A DNA stretch of 64,000 bases from Bog-473 sp963750075 (GCA_963750075.1 CAVVPG010000008.1:1-64000), one strand, 5' to 3'. Shown: positions 46,785 through 56,217, counted from the stretch's first letter. Notes: generated by a model from the letters alone, not told the origin. Program-made: numbers and translations.

Positions 46785-47186
46785 TCAGCCCGGCTTCACC
46801 TCGGCGGCGATGGTCGACAGGATGCCGTTGACGAACCGGCCCGACTCGTCGGTCGAGTACTCCTTGACGAGCTCGACCGCCTCGTCGATCACCACCGCCA
46901 CGGGAGGGCCGTCGGGATCGAGCAGCTCGGCCACGCCCAGGCGCAGCACGATGCGGTCGATGACCGCCATGCGGTCGAGGGGCCAGCCCACCGAGGCGGC
47001 GGCGATGCGGCGGTCGGCCTCGTCCCGGGTCGCCGCGGCCTGCGTCAGGAGCGTGCGCACGTAGGCGTCGGGCGGCACCGGCAGGGCGTCGACGACCTCG
47101 AGCGGGCCCTCGCCCTTCAGCTCGGCCTCGTAGAGGAGCGCCAGCGCACGCTCGCGTTGCTGGTGCCGGGGTGCGGCGTCGGTCAC
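46785..47186 (-). CDS. nusB: Transcription antitermination factor NusB
   Basis: 133-aa all-helical RNA-binding factor that acts with S10 in rRNA antitermination. It shows RERALALLYEAELKG, PLDRMAVIDRIVLRLGVAEL and VVIDEAVELVKEYSTDESGRFVNGIL. The start is GTG 47186. It follows efp after 59 nt, the usual order. Confidence 0.95.
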   Translation of the reverse strand: MTDAAPRHQQRERALALLYEAELKGEGPLEVVDALPVPPDAYVRTLLTQAAATRDEADRRIAAASVGWPLDRMAVIDRIVLRLGVAELLDPDGPPVAVVIDEAVELVKEYSTDESGRFVNGILSTIAAEVKPG

Positions 47187-47245
47187 GGCGGGACGATCCT
47201 GGCCTCGGCCGGGGTGCGGCGCGGAAGGTCGAGGCCGCCGGGCCG

Positions 47246-47806
47246 TCAGGCCCGGGTCAGGTACTCGCCGGAGCGGGTGTCGACCTTGATCACTTCCCCG
47301 ACGTTGACGAACAGCGGCACCTGGACCACCAGGCCGGTCTGGAGGGTGGCGGGCTTGCGGGCCCCCGAGACGCGGTCGCCCTGGATCCCCGGCTCCGTCT
47401 CGGTCACCGTGAGCTCCACCGCGGCGGGGAGCTCGACGCCCACGATCTCGCCGTTGTACATCTGCAGGTTCGCCTCGTCCCCTTCCTTGAGGTAGTTCGG
47501 GGCGTCGCCCAGGGACTCCGGAGAGGCCGTCAACTGCTCGTAACTGGTGGTGTCCATGAACACGAAGTCGGTGCCGTCGCGGTAGAGGAACTGCATGTCG
47601 CGCTTGTCGATGATGGCCTGCTCGAGCTTCTCGTCGGCCCGGTAGGTGCGCTCGATCACGGCGCCGCTGCGCACGTTCTTGAGCTTGGTGCGCACGAAGG
47701 CCCCGCCCTTGCCCGGTTTCACGTGTTGGAACCCGACGACGCTGAACAGCCCCTCGGGGAGGTCCAGGCTCATGCCGTTCTTCAGGTCATTGGTCGAGAC
47801 TGCCAT
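47246..47806 (-). CDS. efp: Elongation factor P
   Basis: Relieves ribosome stalling at polyproline. The 186-aa three-domain protein has the loop KPGKGGAFV with Lys33 at the position that is modified in some bacteria, and the C-terminal signature VNVGEVIKVDTRSGEYL. ATG 47806 overlaps the 3' end of the peptidase gene by 20 nt. No modification enzymes are visible in the window. Confidence 0.97.
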   Translation of the reverse strand: MAVSTNDLKNGMSLDLPEGLFSVVGFQHVKPGKGGAFVRTKLKNVRSGAVIERTYRADEKLEQAIIDKRDMQFLYRDGTDFVFMDTTSYEQLTASPESLGDAPNYLKEGDEANLQMYNGEIVGVELPAAVELTVTETEPGIQGDRVSGARKPATLQTGLVVQVPLFVNVGEVIKVDTRSGEYLTRA

Positions 47807-49016
47807 GGATGTCCTTTGTGAAGCGGGTCAGGGGGCGGGCGCCGTCCTCGGTCACGACGAGGGTGTCCTCGACACGGACACCACCGTGCCCGGGGAGGTA
47901 GACACCGGGCTCGACGGTGACGACGAAGCCGGGAGCGAGGATAGCAGTGCCCAGCTGGCTGACCGTCGGCGCTTCGTGGATGTCGAGCCCGACCCCGTGC
48001 CCGGTGCCGTGCTCGAAGCGCTCGGCCCATCCCGCCGCCGCGATGATCCGGCGGCAGACGTCGTCGACCTCCTTGGCGGAGATGCCCGGCCGCACGGCGG
48101 CGGCGCCGGCCGCCTGCGATTCGCCGACGACGGCGAAGATGCGTGCCAGCTCGCCTTCGGGGTCCGCCCCGACGCAGAACGTGCGCGTCATGTCGGAGCG
48201 GTATCCCTCGAAGGTGGCGCCGAAGTCGACCACGACGGGGTCGCCCACTTCGATGCGCCGCGCGCCCGGGTGGTGGTGCGGCTTGGCCGAGTTCTCGCCG
48301 CTGGCGACGATCGTCTCGAAGGCGGTGCTCTCGGCCCCGCCGCGCCGCATGGCGGTATCGAGCTCGAGGGCGAAGTGCTCCTCGGTGACGCCCTGGCCCA
48401 TGAGCGGCAGCACCTCGAAGAGCGCGGCGTCGGCGATGGCGGCGGCGCGCTCCATGCGGGCGATCTCGGCGGCGTCCTTGCGCTCGCGCAGCGACTCCAC
48501 GGCGTTGGAGGTGGCCACGAGCCTGTCGGCATCGAGCAGCTCGGCCCAGGTGCGCTGTCCGCTCCAGGAGACGTTGTCGGCCTCGAGGCCGATGCGGAGG
48601 ACGGCGGTGCCCGCGCCGGCGCCGGCGCCGGCGCCGAGCAGGGCCTGGGCAGCCTTGCGCTGCTCGGAGACCGGGCCGATGACGATGTCGACCTGCGTCC
48701 CGGCGCCCGCCCTGTCGATCTGCTCGGCCGACTGCGTGCGGTAGCGCCCGTCGGTGGTGAGGAGCGCGGTGTCCCGGGCGACGGTGAGGACCCCCGCCGA
48801 GCCCGAGAAACCCGTCAGGTACCGCACGTTGGCCAACGTCGTCACCACCAGGGCGTCGATCTCGTGCTCGTCGAACGCGGCGCGCAGGCGGTCCAGCCGC
48901 CCGGTCACCGTGATGGCCGGCAGCGGCGTGGTGGCGGGGGCGTACGGGTTGGCGGCGCCGGCGCCGGCGCCGGCGCCCATGCTCGTGGTGGTGCTCGCGG
49001 TCGTGCTGGTGGTCAT
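47787..49016 (-). CDS. Xaa-Pro aminopeptidase / dipeptidase, M24 family
   Basis: 409-aa metallopeptidase of the pita-bread fold. An N-terminal creatinase-like domain is followed by the catalytic domain with metal ligands in VVDFGATFEGYRSDMTRTF, GTGHGVGLDIHEAP and VTVEPGVYLPGHGGVRVED. Two stretches of alternating Gly-Ala (residues ~14-21 and ~127-134) come from tandem GGCGCC repeats in the DNA. The true start may be the second Met. It sits between aroQ and efp as in other actinobacteria, where it is often called pepQ. Confidence 0.93.
   Translation of the reverse strand: MTTSTTASTTTSMGAGAGAGAANPYAPATTPLPAITVTGRLDRLRAAFDEHEIDALVVTTLANVRYLTGFSGSAGVLTVARDTALLTTDGRYRTQSAEQIDRAGAGTQVDIVIGPVSEQRKAAQALLGAGAGAGAGTAVLRIGLEADNVSWSGQRTWAELLDADRLVATSNAVESLRERKDAAEIARMERAAAIADAALFEVLPLMGQGVTEEHFALELDTAMRRGGAESTAFETIVASGENSAKPHHHPGARRIEVGDPVVVDFGATFEGYRSDMTRTFCVGADPEGELARIFAVVGESQAAGAAAVRPGISAKEVDDVCRRIIAAAGWAERFEHGTGHGVGLDIHEAPTVSQLGTAILAPGFVVTVEPGVYLPGHGGVRVEDTLVVTEDGARPLTRFTKDIHGSLDQ
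48611..48636. repeat. Tandem GGCGCC repeat inside the M24 peptidase gene
   Basis: About four copies of the hexamer gccggc/ggcgcc, encoding alternating Gly-Ala. A second run is at 48953-48978 in the same gene. Units of 6 bp keep the frame, so copy-number change would only vary a linker length. Confidence 0.8.
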
Positions 49017-49023
49017 GGGCGGC

Positions 49024-49464
49024 TCAGGCTCCCTTCAGTAGTGCGGCCACGGCATCGACGGCGAGCTCGTAGCCGAGCCCGCCGAAACCCGCGATGAGGC
49101 CCGACGCCACCGGCGCGAGCACCGACGTGTGCCGGAAGGGCTCGCGGGCGGCCGGGTTGGAGAGGTGCAGCTCGACGACGGGGCCGTCGAACGCCGCCAC
49201 GGCGTCGTGGAGCGACCACGACGTGTGGCTCAACGCACCGGCGTTGACCACCAGCGCGTCCGCCCTGCCGCGCGCGGCGTGCACCGCCTCGATCAGCTCG
49301 CCCTCGTGGTTCGACTGCACGTGCTCGAGGTCGAGCCCGTGGCGCCCGGCCACCGCCTCGGCCCGCTTGACGTGGTCGGCCAGCGTGTCGGTCCCGTAGA
49401 CCGCCGGCTCGCGCTCGCCGAGCAGGTTGAGGTTCGGCCCCGAGAGGAGCAGGACGAGGCTCAC
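49024..49464 (-). CDS. aroQ: 3-dehydroquinate dehydratase, type II
   Basis: Third step of the shikimate pathway. The 146-aa protein has LLSGPNLNLLGEREP, QSNHEGELIEAVH, NAGALSHTSWSLHDA and VELHLSNPAAREPFRHTS, the type II signature residues. GTG 49464 overlaps the aroB stop (GTGA). It is coupled to aroB upstream and followed by the M24 peptidase 7 nt on. Confidence 0.96.
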   Translation of the reverse strand: MSLVLLLSGPNLNLLGEREPAVYGTDTLADHVKRAEAVAGRHGLDLEHVQSNHEGELIEAVHAARGRADALVVNAGALSHTSWSLHDAVAAFDGPVVELHLSNPAAREPFRHTSVLAPVASGLIAGFGGLGYELAVDAVAALLKGA

Positions 49465-50501
49465 GGTCGGGCACCCATGTCCGCCAGGGTAGCGATCACA
49501 TCGGTGGCGTCCACGCCGTGCACGGGCTGGACCCCGTCGGGGCCGTCGAGCACGAAGGTCAGGTCCCGCTGTGCCTTCTTGTCCCGCGCCATGAACGTCA
49601 CCAGCTCCTCGGCCCCGGCGCCCGGCGGGAGTTCGGTCGGGAGGTCGAAGCTCCCGATCACCTTGCGGTGCTCGTTGACGCGGACGTCGTCGATCCGCCC
49701 GAGGCGCTGCGCCAGGAGGGCCGAGAACAGCAGCCCGATGGCCACGGCCTCCCCGTGGCGGAGGTCCCACTCGTGGTGGCCGGCCAGGGCGGCGCCCTCC
49801 AGCGCGTGGCCCAGGGTGTGGCCGTAGTTGAGGATCATGCGCCGCCCGCCCTCGCGCTCGTCCTCGGCGACGACGGCCGCCTTGATCCCGACGCAGCGCG
49901 CCACCTGCTCCTCGATCGGCTGGTCGGCCTGGGGGGCATCGCCGAGGAAGGCGTACTTGGCGACTTCGCCGCGGCCGCAGGCCCACTCGCGGGGCGGGAG
50001 CGACGAGAGGGTCTCGGTGTCGCACAGCACCGCATTGGGCTGCCAGAACGCGCCGACGAGGTTCTTGCCCTCGGGCAGGTTGACCCCGGTCTTGCCGCCG
50101 ATGGCGGCATCGACCTGCGCCAGCAACGTCGTGGCCACGTTCACGTAGGCCGTGCCCCGGTGGTAGCTCGCCGCGGCGAACCCGGCGACGTCGGTCACGA
50201 TGCCACCGCCGACGGCGATGACGGCGTCGGACCTCGAGAGGCCGGCCCGGGCGAACCGGCGGGCCAGCTCCCCCACCGTGTCGAGCGTCTTGGCGTCCTC
50301 CCCGTCAGGGATGATGCACATCTCGGTGGGGACGCCGGGATCAATGTCGTGCACCCAGCCGGCTTCCCTGATCGCCTCCTGGGTGACGATCACCGCCGAC
50401 TTGGCGCTCGGGGGCAGGAACCGCCCGACCTCGTGGCGCGCCCCGGGCCCGACCAGCACGGGGTAGGAGCGCTCGGCGAGGTCGACGGAGAGGGCGCGCA
50501 C
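49461..50501 (-). CDS. aroB: 3-dehydroquinate synthase
   Basis: Cyclises DAHP to dehydroquinate. The 346-aa protein has the NAD-binding GGGIVTDVAGFAAASYHRG, the QVDAAIGGKTGVN loop, and metal ligands in RGEVAKYA and LNYGHTLGHALE. The start is GTG 50501, 10 nt after aroK. Confidence 0.97.
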   Translation of the reverse strand: MRALSVDLAERSYPVLVGPGARHEVGRFLPPSAKSAVIVTQEAIREAGWVHDIDPGVPTEMCIIPDGEDAKTLDTVGELARRFARAGLSRSDAVIAVGGGIVTDVAGFAAASYHRGTAYVNVATTLLAQVDAAIGGKTGVNLPEGKNLVGAFWQPNAVLCDTETLSSLPPREWACGRGEVAKYAFLGDAPQADQPIEEQVARCVGIKAAVVAEDEREGGRRMILNYGHTLGHALEGAALAGHHEWDLRHGEAVAIGLLFSALLAQRLGRIDDVRVNEHRKVIGSFDLPTELPPGAGAEELVTFMARDKKAQRDLTFVLDGPDGVQPVHGVDATDVIATLADMGARP

Positions 50502-50510
50502 CGTGCTCTC

Positions 50511-51119
50511 CTACTCGGCCGTGCTGCCGGCGGGCTCGGCCCTCGTGCCCGCGGCCTCGGCGCTCGTGCCCGCGGCCCCGGCGGTGCCGCCCGGCGGCGT
50601 GCCGTCGACGCCGGCACCGACGGCGGCGAGGATGCGCCGGGCCACCTCCCCGGGCGGGAGGTCGTCGACATCGATGACGAGGTCGGCGATCTCGGCGTAG
50701 AACGGCGCACGCGCCGCGTTGAGGCGCACCAGCGCGTCGGCCGGGTCGTCGCCGAGCAGGGGCCGGCCCGCACCGTCGCCGACGCGGGCGGCCAGGGTCT
50801 CGGGGCGCGCCCGGAGCCAGACCACGGTGCCGCTCGCCGCGATGAGGCGGCGGTTGTCGGCGCTGAGCACCGCCCCGCCCGCGACCGAGACGACCGAGGG
50901 AGCCCCCTCGGCACAGGCGGCGGCGAGCACGTCCGCCTCCGCGCGGCGGAAAGCCGCCTCGCCGTCGCGGGCGAAGAGATCGGGCACGGTCAGGCCGGTC
51001 TCCGACTCGACGTCGGCGTCGGAGTCCCGGTAGCCCCAGCCGAGGCGGCGCGCGACGAGCAACCCGGTCGTGGTCTTGCCCGCGCCCATCATCCCGACGA
51101 GCAGGATGCGGCGGGTCAT
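50511..51119 (-). CDS. aroK: Shikimate kinase
   Basis: Phosphorylates shikimate. The P-loop GMMGAGKTT is at residues 9-17, the shikimate-binding RDSDADVE near 31 and SVAGGAVL in the core, with the LID region GRPLLGDDP. The 202-aa length includes a ~35-residue Gly/Ala/Thr-rich C-terminal tail made of imperfect GTxAE-type repeats. ATG 51119 overlaps the aroC stop (ATGA). Confidence 0.95.
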   Translation of the reverse strand: MTRRILLVGMMGAGKTTTGLLVARRLGWGYRDSDADVESETGLTVPDLFARDGEAAFRRAEADVLAAACAEGAPSVVSVAGGAVLSADNRRLIAASGTVVWLRARPETLAARVGDGAGRPLLGDDPADALVRLNAARAPFYAEIADLVIDVDDLPPGEVARRILAAVGAGVDGTPPGGTAGAAGTSAEAAGTRAEPAGSTAE

Positions 51120-52327
51120 CCGGCGGCGCTGCCCGGGTCCGAGGTGGTGCGGCCCACGGCGGCCGACGGCGTGGAGCCGAGCGAGGCGACGAAACCGTCG
51201 CGGTTGCGCACGACCTCGGCCAGCGAGTCCCCGCCGAACTTGCGCAAGGCCTCGGACGCCAGGACGAGCGCGGTCATCGACTCCGCGACGACACCCATGG
51301 CGGGCACGGCGGTGACGTCGGTGCGCTCGCGGAAGCTGACCGTCGACTGCTTCGTGACGACGTCGACCGTTTGCAGGACGGGCCGGTTGAGCGTGGCCAG
51401 CGGCTTCATGGCCACCCGCGCCACCAGGAGCGCACCGTTGGAGATGCCGCCCTCGATCCCGCCGGCGCGGTCGGTCGGCCGCACGTAGCCCCCCTCGGCG
51501 TCGAAGGCGATGGCGTCGTGCGCCTCCGACCCGCGGCGCGCCGCGTTGTCCCATCCCTCGCCGATCTCGACCGCCTTGACGGCCTGGATCGACATCAGGG
51601 CCTGGGCGAGGTTGGCATCGAGCTTGCGGTCCCACTGCACGTGGCTGCCGAGGCCGACCGGCACACCGTAGGCCAGGACCTCGGCCACACCGCCCAGCGA
51701 GTCACCCTCCTTGGCCGCGGCCTTCACGGCGGCGATCATCGCCTCCTCGGCCGCCGCGTCGAAGCAGCGCACGGCGCTCTCGTCCACCTTGTCGAGGTCG
51801 GCCGGGCCCGGGCGCAGGCTGCCCGGCGTGGTGGCGGCGTCCCCCAGCGCCACGATGTGGCTCACGATCGACACGCCCAGCCGCGTCAGCAGGAGCTTGG
51901 CCAGCGTGCCGGCCGCGACCCTCGCCGCCGTCTCCCGGGCCGAGGCGCGCTCGAGCACGTCGCGGGCGTCGTCGAAGCCGTACTTGAGCATGCCGGGGAG
52001 GTCGGCGTGTCCCGGACGGGGCTGGGTCAGGACCTTGGAGGGCGTCCCGGGCTCCGGCGACATCTCCTCGGTCCACTTCGGCCATTCCGTGTTGGCGATC
52101 TCTATGGCGACGGGCGACCCCAGCGTGCGGCCGTGGCGGATCCCCCCGAGGAGCGTGATCTCGTCGGCCTCGAACCGCATGCGCGGACCGCGGCCGTAGC
52201 CGAGCCGCCGCCGGGCGAGCTCACCGGCGACGTCCGACGCCTCCACGGGCAGGCCGGCGGGCAGGCCCTCGACCACCACGACGAGGGCCCGGCCGTGGGA
52301 CTCGCCGGCGGTGAGGAAGCGCAGCAC
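51116..52327 (-). CDS. aroC: Chorismate synthase
   Basis: FMN-dependent last step to chorismate. The 403-aa protein has the signatures RFLTAGESHGRALV, QPRPGHADLPGMLKYG, ERASARETAARVAAG and TDRAGGIEGGISNG. The start is GTG 52327. It heads the aroC-K-B-Q operon, and chorismate is also the precursor for the MenD pathway at the end of the window. Confidence 0.97.
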   Translation of the reverse strand: MLRFLTAGESHGRALVVVVEGLPAGLPVEASDVAGELARRRLGYGRGPRMRFEADEITLLGGIRHGRTLGSPVAIEIANTEWPKWTEEMSPEPGTPSKVLTQPRPGHADLPGMLKYGFDDARDVLERASARETAARVAAGTLAKLLLTRLGVSIVSHIVALGDAATTPGSLRPGPADLDKVDESAVRCFDAAAEEAMIAAVKAAAKEGDSLGGVAEVLAYGVPVGLGSHVQWDRKLDANLAQALMSIQAVKAVEIGEGWDNAARRGSEAHDAIAFDAEGGYVRPTDRAGGIEGGISNGALLVARVAMKPLATLNRPVLQTVDVVTKQSTVSFRERTDVTAVPAMGVVAESMTALVLASEALRKFGGDSLAEVVRNRDGFVASLGSTPSAAVGRTTSDPGSAAG

Positions 52328-52394
52328 GAGGCAACGCTACCGGACGGCCGACGGCGCCCCTGAGCTGCGGGCGCCCGGGATCCCGGCGCCCGGC

Positions 52395-53054
52395 TCAGGT
52401 GTAGAAGGGGTTCTCCCCGCCGCCGTGGTCGGTCACGTCGAGGACCCGGGTGAGCTCGGGGACCTCCTCGAGCAGCGCGGTCTCGATGCCCTGGCGCAGT
52501 GTCATCTGCGACATGGCGCAACCCTGGCAGCCGCCCGAGAGCCTCAGGTAGGCCGTGCCGTTCGCCTCGTCCAGGGCGACGAGATCGGCCCGCCCCCCAT
52601 GGCTGGCGATGGACGGGTTCACCGCTTGCTCGAGCACGGCGACGACGCGCAGCGCGAGCGGCCCCGCGATGCCGGCGGCGAGCACCTCGGGTGGGACACC
52701 CGGTGCCGCCTCCTCTGGTGTCGGTGCGTTCGGGTTGACGAGGACCAGACCGCCGTCCCCCTCCTCGGACCACTCGAGACGGGCACCCCGCAGCCGGTCG
52801 ACGCTGGCGGCCGGGATCACGATCTCGAGCTCTTCTTGGGTGTGGCGGGCGTCACCCTCGTCGGCGTCGGAGGTGGCCTGGAAGTAGAGGTCGTAGACGA
52901 ACGACCCCGCCTGCACCCCACGCACCTCGAGCCAGAGGGCCAGGCCCGCCGTGTCGGGCTCCTGCTGGATCGCCTCGCGCACCACCTTGTGCGCCTCGGG
53001 CGTGAGCGTCACCACCGGGTGGACTGCCTGGAGATTCTCGGTCGTCGTGGCCAT
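52395..53054 (-). CDS. NfuA-like Fe-S cluster carrier
   Basis: 219-aa protein with an IscA/HesB-like N-terminal domain (VTLTPEAHKVVREAI) and a C-terminal NifU-like domain whose GGCQGCAMS supplies the CxxC that holds a 4Fe-4S cluster. The N-terminal domain appears to lack the IscA cysteines, as in E. coli NfuA. ATG 53054 is preceded by TAGACT ending 8 nt upstream and no SD, so it is nearly or fully leaderless. It probably delivers clusters to target enzymes. Confidence 0.88.
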   Translation of the reverse strand: MATTTENLQAVHPVVTLTPEAHKVVREAIQQEPDTAGLALWLEVRGVQAGSFVYDLYFQATSDADEGDARHTQEELEIVIPAASVDRLRGARLEWSEEGDGGLVLVNPNAPTPEEAAPGVPPEVLAAGIAGPLALRVVAVLEQAVNPSIASHGGRADLVALDEANGTAYLRLSGGCQGCAMSQMTLRQGIETALLEEVPELTRVLDVTDHGGGENPFYT

Positions 53055-53068
53055 AGGCACCCAGTCTA
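53055..53068 (-). promoter_or_regulatory. -10 box of a near-leaderless promoter
   Basis: Minus-strand TAGACT (53068-53063) then 8 nt to ATG 53054. The remaining ~200 bp to the divergent surface-protein gene hold no other feature I can name. Confidence 0.5.
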
Positions 53069-53270
53069 CGGCGTGGGGCTCTCCGTGAGGCACAGACCTG
53101 TAACCGTTCCGGACCTCGCCCGTCACAGGGTCGTCTGGGTGTTCTACCCGTTGCCGCCCGGGGGGGCCTTCTGGACTGGATCCCGGGCTGGGAGCGCCGC
53201 ACCTCGACGGATCAGGAGGTCACGACGAGCCGGTCGCCGTAAGAGGGGGTCCGGAGCGAGAGGTGGTTCG

Positions 53271-56117
53271 ATGTCGAGGTTCGGACGATGCTTTTCGGGG
53301 TTGGTGCTCGGGCTGGTGACCATCGCTGCCGGGATCGGCACGGGGGTGCTGACCAGTGCGCTCCAGGGAGAAGCCGCCGGTGCCGCCTCGGTGATCAACG
53401 TCAACACTCCCACCGACGACAGCACCATCACCGCGGCCAATTGCACCCCAGGGTCCGAGGTGGCCGACTCCTGCAACCTTCGCGACGCCCTCTCCGAGGC
53501 CGGAGACATCGGCGACACGGACATCAACCTCCCCGATCCCGACACCATCGGAGGTAGCGGCCACATCTACCAGGTGCTGACCTCGGTCGGTCCGCTCACT
53601 GTCGACGACAGCGGCCACACCGTCACGATCACGGGAACGTCCGGCCAGGCCACGACGATCCTCCAAGCGCAATGCTCGGAGTGCTCCATCACGACACGCG
53701 TCATCAACGTCACCAGCGGCACGACGGCGGACATCTCCGGCGTCACCGTCGAGGACGGCGTCGCGACCGGCGTCTTCCCGGCGGGGGCTGGCGGGGGGAT
53801 CCTCAACGACGGGACGCTGAACCTCTCCTACTCGACCGTCTCCGGGAACTCGGCGCTGTCCGGCGGTGGCGTCTTTCTCGAGGCGGGCACCGGGAACCTC
53901 TTCAACGACACCGTGACGAACAACACGTCTACGGCGGGAGGTGGCGGCGTCTTCATCACGGACGGGGCGAACTCGGTCACGGGCGGTTCCATCAGCAACG
54001 ACTCGGCGAGCACCGACGGCGGCGCTGTCTACATACAGAACGACAACCCGGGAGACTCCGTCACCATCTCGGGCGTGACGATGGACAACAACGATGCCGA
54101 GGACGGGGGCGCTGCCTACGTCGAGAACGACGGCACGTCGGGCACCAACGTCTCGTTCACCAATGACACCGTCCGAAGCAACACCGCGGTCGACGATGCC
54201 GGCGGCGTCTATGTGGAGAACGACGGCACCCACGGCACCGTCACGTTCACCGGCGGTTCCATAAGCAACAACACGGCCACGAGCTCCGATGGAGGAGCCG
54301 CCTACCTGGAGAACGACGGCACCAACACCACCGTCTCGTTCACGAACGTCGCCGCCAATTCCAACACGGCGCACGATTCGGGTGGAGGCGTCTACCTCGA
54401 GAACGACGGAACCTCGAGCACGGTCAACTTCACCGGTGGCTCCGTCGACGACAACACCGCCTCGGACGACGACGGCGGGGGGGTCTACATGGAGAACGAC
54501 GGCGACCCGTCCATTGCCAACTTCAGCGCCGGCAGTCTCTCGGGCAACTACGCCTATGAGGGTGGGGGCGTCTACGTCGGGGGCGGCACCAACACGTTCA
54601 ACCAGGAGACGATCGCCGGGAACATCGTCGGCGAAGCCGGCGGAGGCGTCGCGGTCGACGGCGGCGAATCGAGTACGACGGGCATCACGGCATCGACGAT
54701 CAGCGGGAACACGGTGCAGGGACTCGTGGGCATCAGCGCCGTGCTGGGCGATGGCGGTGGGATCCTGTCCGACGCCTGCAACGCCATCACCCTGACGAAC
54801 GACACGATCGTCTCGAACACCGCCACGAACGGGGGTGGCTACTTCGGCACGGGGTGCCCGGAGTCGCCCACGGTGTCGACGGTGTTCGAGTTCGACACGA
54901 TCTCGGGCAACACGGCGACCGATGGCGAGACGGGCGCCGGGAACGTCCAGAGGATCGACGACTCGACGCTGACCATGGCCGACACGATCGTGGCCAACGG
55001 CTCGGCTTCGGGCGGTCCGGCCACCAACTGCGCCTTCACCGGTCCGGGCACCTTCACGTCGCAGGGCTACAACTTGTTCGGGGACTCGACCTGCGGGGCC
55101 GGGGTCGCCACCGACATCATCGGCAAGGACCCCCAGCTCGGCCCCCTGGCCAACAACGGGGGCCCGACCGAGACGCTGCTGCCGGCCGACGCCAGCCCCG
55201 AGGTCGGGGCCATCCCCGACGCCACGTGGGTGGCGAGTGGGGTCGCCGCCGACCAGCGCGGCGTGGCCCGCGGGGCCGGGGCCAACTCGAGCGCGACCAT
55301 CGGGGCCGTCGAGGTGGGCCAGAACTTCAACGGCTACCGCATGGTGGGCAACGAGGGCGGCATCTTCGACTTCGGGCTGCTCTTCAGCGGCTCGCTGGCC
55401 GACAACCACCTCAACGCCCCCATCGTGGACATCGCCAACGCCCCCGGGCCGGCCGGCTACTTGATGGTGGGCGGTGACGGCGGGGTCTTCGCCCTCGGCG
55501 GGGCCGCCTTCTTCGGCTCCTTGGGGGGCCAGGTCCTGCCCTCGCCCATCGCGGCCATCGCGGCCACGCCGACGGAGAACGGCTACTGGCTGATCGCCCA
55601 GAACGGCAAGATCTACCCCTTCGGCTCGGTGCCCTCCTTGCCCGCCCTCTCGCTTCCCCCCGGGGCCCACATCGTGGGCATGGCCTCGACCAACACGGGC
55701 GAGGGCATCTGGGCCACCGACCAGTACGGCGACGTCTACGCCGAGGGCGACGCCCTCTATGAGGGCGGGCTGGGCGGGGTGCACATCAACGCCCCGATCG
55801 TGGGCATCGCGGCGGCCGCGGTGGGCCAGGGCTACGTCCTCGTCGCCTCCGACGGCGGGGTCTTCAACTACAACATGGGTTTCTACGGCTCGGTGCCGGG
55901 CTCGCTCAAGGCGGGCCAGCACCTCGTCGCCCCCATCGTGGGCATCGCGGTCACCCACTCGGGCAAGGGGTACTGGGAGGTGGGCGCCGACGGCGGCCTC
56001 TTCGACTACGGCGACGCCCCCTTCTTGGGCTCCATCTACACCGCCATCCCGGGCAAGAAGCTCAACGGCCCCATCGTGGGCATCCAGCACCTCGGCGCGA
56101 CCAACCCGGCCGGCTGA
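53271..56117 (+). CDS. Secreted beta-helix / propeller-repeat surface protein
   Basis: 948-aa exported protein. Residues 1-38 form a signal peptide with a hydrophobic core. The segment CNLRDALSEAG (68-78) resembles the CSLREA motif that opens many bacterial right-handed beta-helix proteins. From ~90 to ~640 there are Thr/Asn/Gly-rich repeats, with GGGVYLENDG alternating with FTGGSxxxNTA every ~30 residues. The last ~260 residues (from ~687) hold six repeats of the type GYxxVxxDGGxFxFGxAxFxGS, likely a six-bladed propeller; such repeats are frequent in secreted Acidimicrobiia proteins. ATG 53271 has AGAGG 7 nt upstream. Function is unknown; adhesion or glycan binding is possible. Confidence 0.85.
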   Translation: MSRFGRCFSGLVLGLVTIAAGIGTGVLTSALQGEAAGAASVINVNTPTDDSTITAANCTPGSEVADSCNLRDALSEAGDIGDTDINLPDPDTIGGSGHIYQVLTSVGPLTVDDSGHTVTITGTSGQATTILQAQCSECSITTRVINVTSGTTADISGVTVEDGVATGVFPAGAGGGILNDGTLNLSYSTVSGNSALSGGGVFLEAGTGNLFNDTVTNNTSTAGGGGVFITDGANSVTGGSISNDSASTDGGAVYIQNDNPGDSVTISGVTMDNNDAEDGGAAYVENDGTSGTNVSFTNDTVRSNTAVDDAGGVYVENDGTHGTVTFTGGSISNNTATSSDGGAAYLENDGTNTTVSFTNVAANSNTAHDSGGGVYLENDGTSSTVNFTGGSVDDNTASDDDGGGVYMENDGDPSIANFSAGSLSGNYAYEGGGVYVGGGTNTFNQETIAGNIVGEAGGGVAVDGGESSTTGITASTISGNTVQGLVGISAVLGDGGGILSDACNAITLTNDTIVSNTATNGGGYFGTGCPESPTVSTVFEFDTISGNTATDGETGAGNVQRIDDSTLTMADTIVANGSASGGPATNCAFTGPGTFTSQGYNLFGDSTCGAGVATDIIGKDPQLGPLANNGGPTETLLPADASPEVGAIPDATWVASGVAADQRGVARGAGANSSATIGAVEVGQNFNGYRMVGNEGGIFDFGLLFSGSLADNHLNAPIVDIANAPGPAGYLMVGGDGGVFALGGAAFFGSLGGQVLPSPIAAIAATPTENGYWLIAQNGKIYPFGSVPSLPALSLPPGAHIVGMASTNTGEGIWATDQYGDVYAEGDALYEGGLGGVHINAPIVGIAAAAVGQGYVLVASDGGVFNYNMGFYGSVPGSLKAGQHLVAPIVGIAVTHSGKGYWEVGADGGLFDYGDAPFLGSIYTAIPGKKLNGPIVGIQHLGATNPAG

Positions 56118-56203
56118 ATCGGTCGCGGGTCGGGCCGCCCTCGGGGGATCGCGCGTCGGCGAACGCGACGACGACGGTGCATCGTTGCTCGGCGCGCGCG
56201 TTG

Positions 56204-56217
56204 TAACGTGCCAAGCC
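56204..56217 (+). promoter_or_regulatory. -10 box of a near-leaderless promoter
   Basis: TAACGT at 56204-56209, 8 nt before GTG 56218; no SD. Confidence 0.45.

Noticed and set aside
53950..54560. Repeats in the surface-protein gene as a CRISPR or satellite array
   Set aside because: The periodicity is at protein level (~30 residues); the DNA copies diverge and stay in frame, so they are coding repeats.
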